The notes below the pieces were generated by a model, which worked only from the letters and a program-made list of their open reading frames with translations, made no database searches and was not told where the DNA came from. The translations under genes and the position numbers were made by a program. Below, in pieces: positions 17,879-17,901 of a stretch of DNA of 17,901 bases; position 1 is the stretch's first letter, and each line of letters begins with the position of its first letter. The DNA is from Alphaproteobacteria bacterium (GTDB lineage Bacteria > Pseudomonadota > Alphaproteobacteria > JAEULC01), in assembly GCA_020851015.1 (NCBI GenBank), contig JADZDN010000120.1:1-17901 (forward strand), given 5' to 3'.

Positions 17879-17901
17879 TCGCTTGGGCGCGGCCCTCACC
17901 C

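Overview
The window is high-GC, gene-dense DNA whose gene content suggests a metabolically versatile alphaproteobacterium. The evidence is a PmtA-like methyltransferase, acyl-CoA enzymes in tightly overlapping operons and GC-rich palindromic intergenic repeats. The taxon is inferred and no species can be named. There are no RNA genes, CRISPR arrays, prophages or transposases that I can see.

Left part (11-8427). A methyltransferase gene on + meets, tail to tail, a seven-gene minus-strand operon running from 8427 down to 728. In transcription order it encodes a fused flavin monooxygenase/old-yellow-enzyme protein, an SDR dehydrogenase, a MarR regulator, an enoyl-CoA hydratase-like protein, an acyl-CoA dehydrogenase, a 2-aminobenzoate-CoA ligase-like enzyme and a RidA-family protein. 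Six of the genes are linked by 1-4 bp stop/start overlaps; only the hydratase-to-dehydrogenase junction has a gap (133 bp, filled by a repeat). The set matches the aerobic 2-aminobenzoyl-CoA (anthranilate) pathway known from Azoarcus evansii: CoA activation, dearomatising hydroxylation/reduction, then beta-oxidation-like steps. Upstream of the first gene is a good sigma70-like promoter overlapped by a 22-bp AT-rich inverted repeat, a likely operator for the operon's own MarR protein. The RidA protein lacks the usual carboxylate-binding Arg, which would suit an enamine that is a CoA thioester.

Middle (8428-13509). A divergent region with a long palindromic repeat leads to a proline racemase-superfamily gene on +. 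It ends against a minus-strand group: an alpha/beta hydrolase, an unusual acyl-CoA dehydrogenase-fold protein lacking the normal catalytic Glu, and an AMP-forming acyl-CoA ligase. GC-rich inverted repeats fill the gaps.

Right part (13510-17901). A 451-bp non-coding region of nested inverted repeats precedes a minus-strand trio: an exported Cys-rich small protein, a 114-residue unknown, and a ring-cleavage dioxygenase of the NicX (2,5-dihydroxypyridine 5,6-dioxygenase) family with its three metal ligands conserved. Divergent from these are a flavin reductase, a remnant of a Pro/Tyr-rich protein, and a LivK-type periplasmic binding protein that may begin a transporter operon beyond the window.

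Overall this is a catabolic island for aromatic or N-containing compounds. The anthranilate part is a recognisable pathway with new-looking details (RidA, internal MarR, operator). The NicX-like, hydrolase, Glu-less ACAD, ligase and flavin reductase genes may form a second, less well described route.
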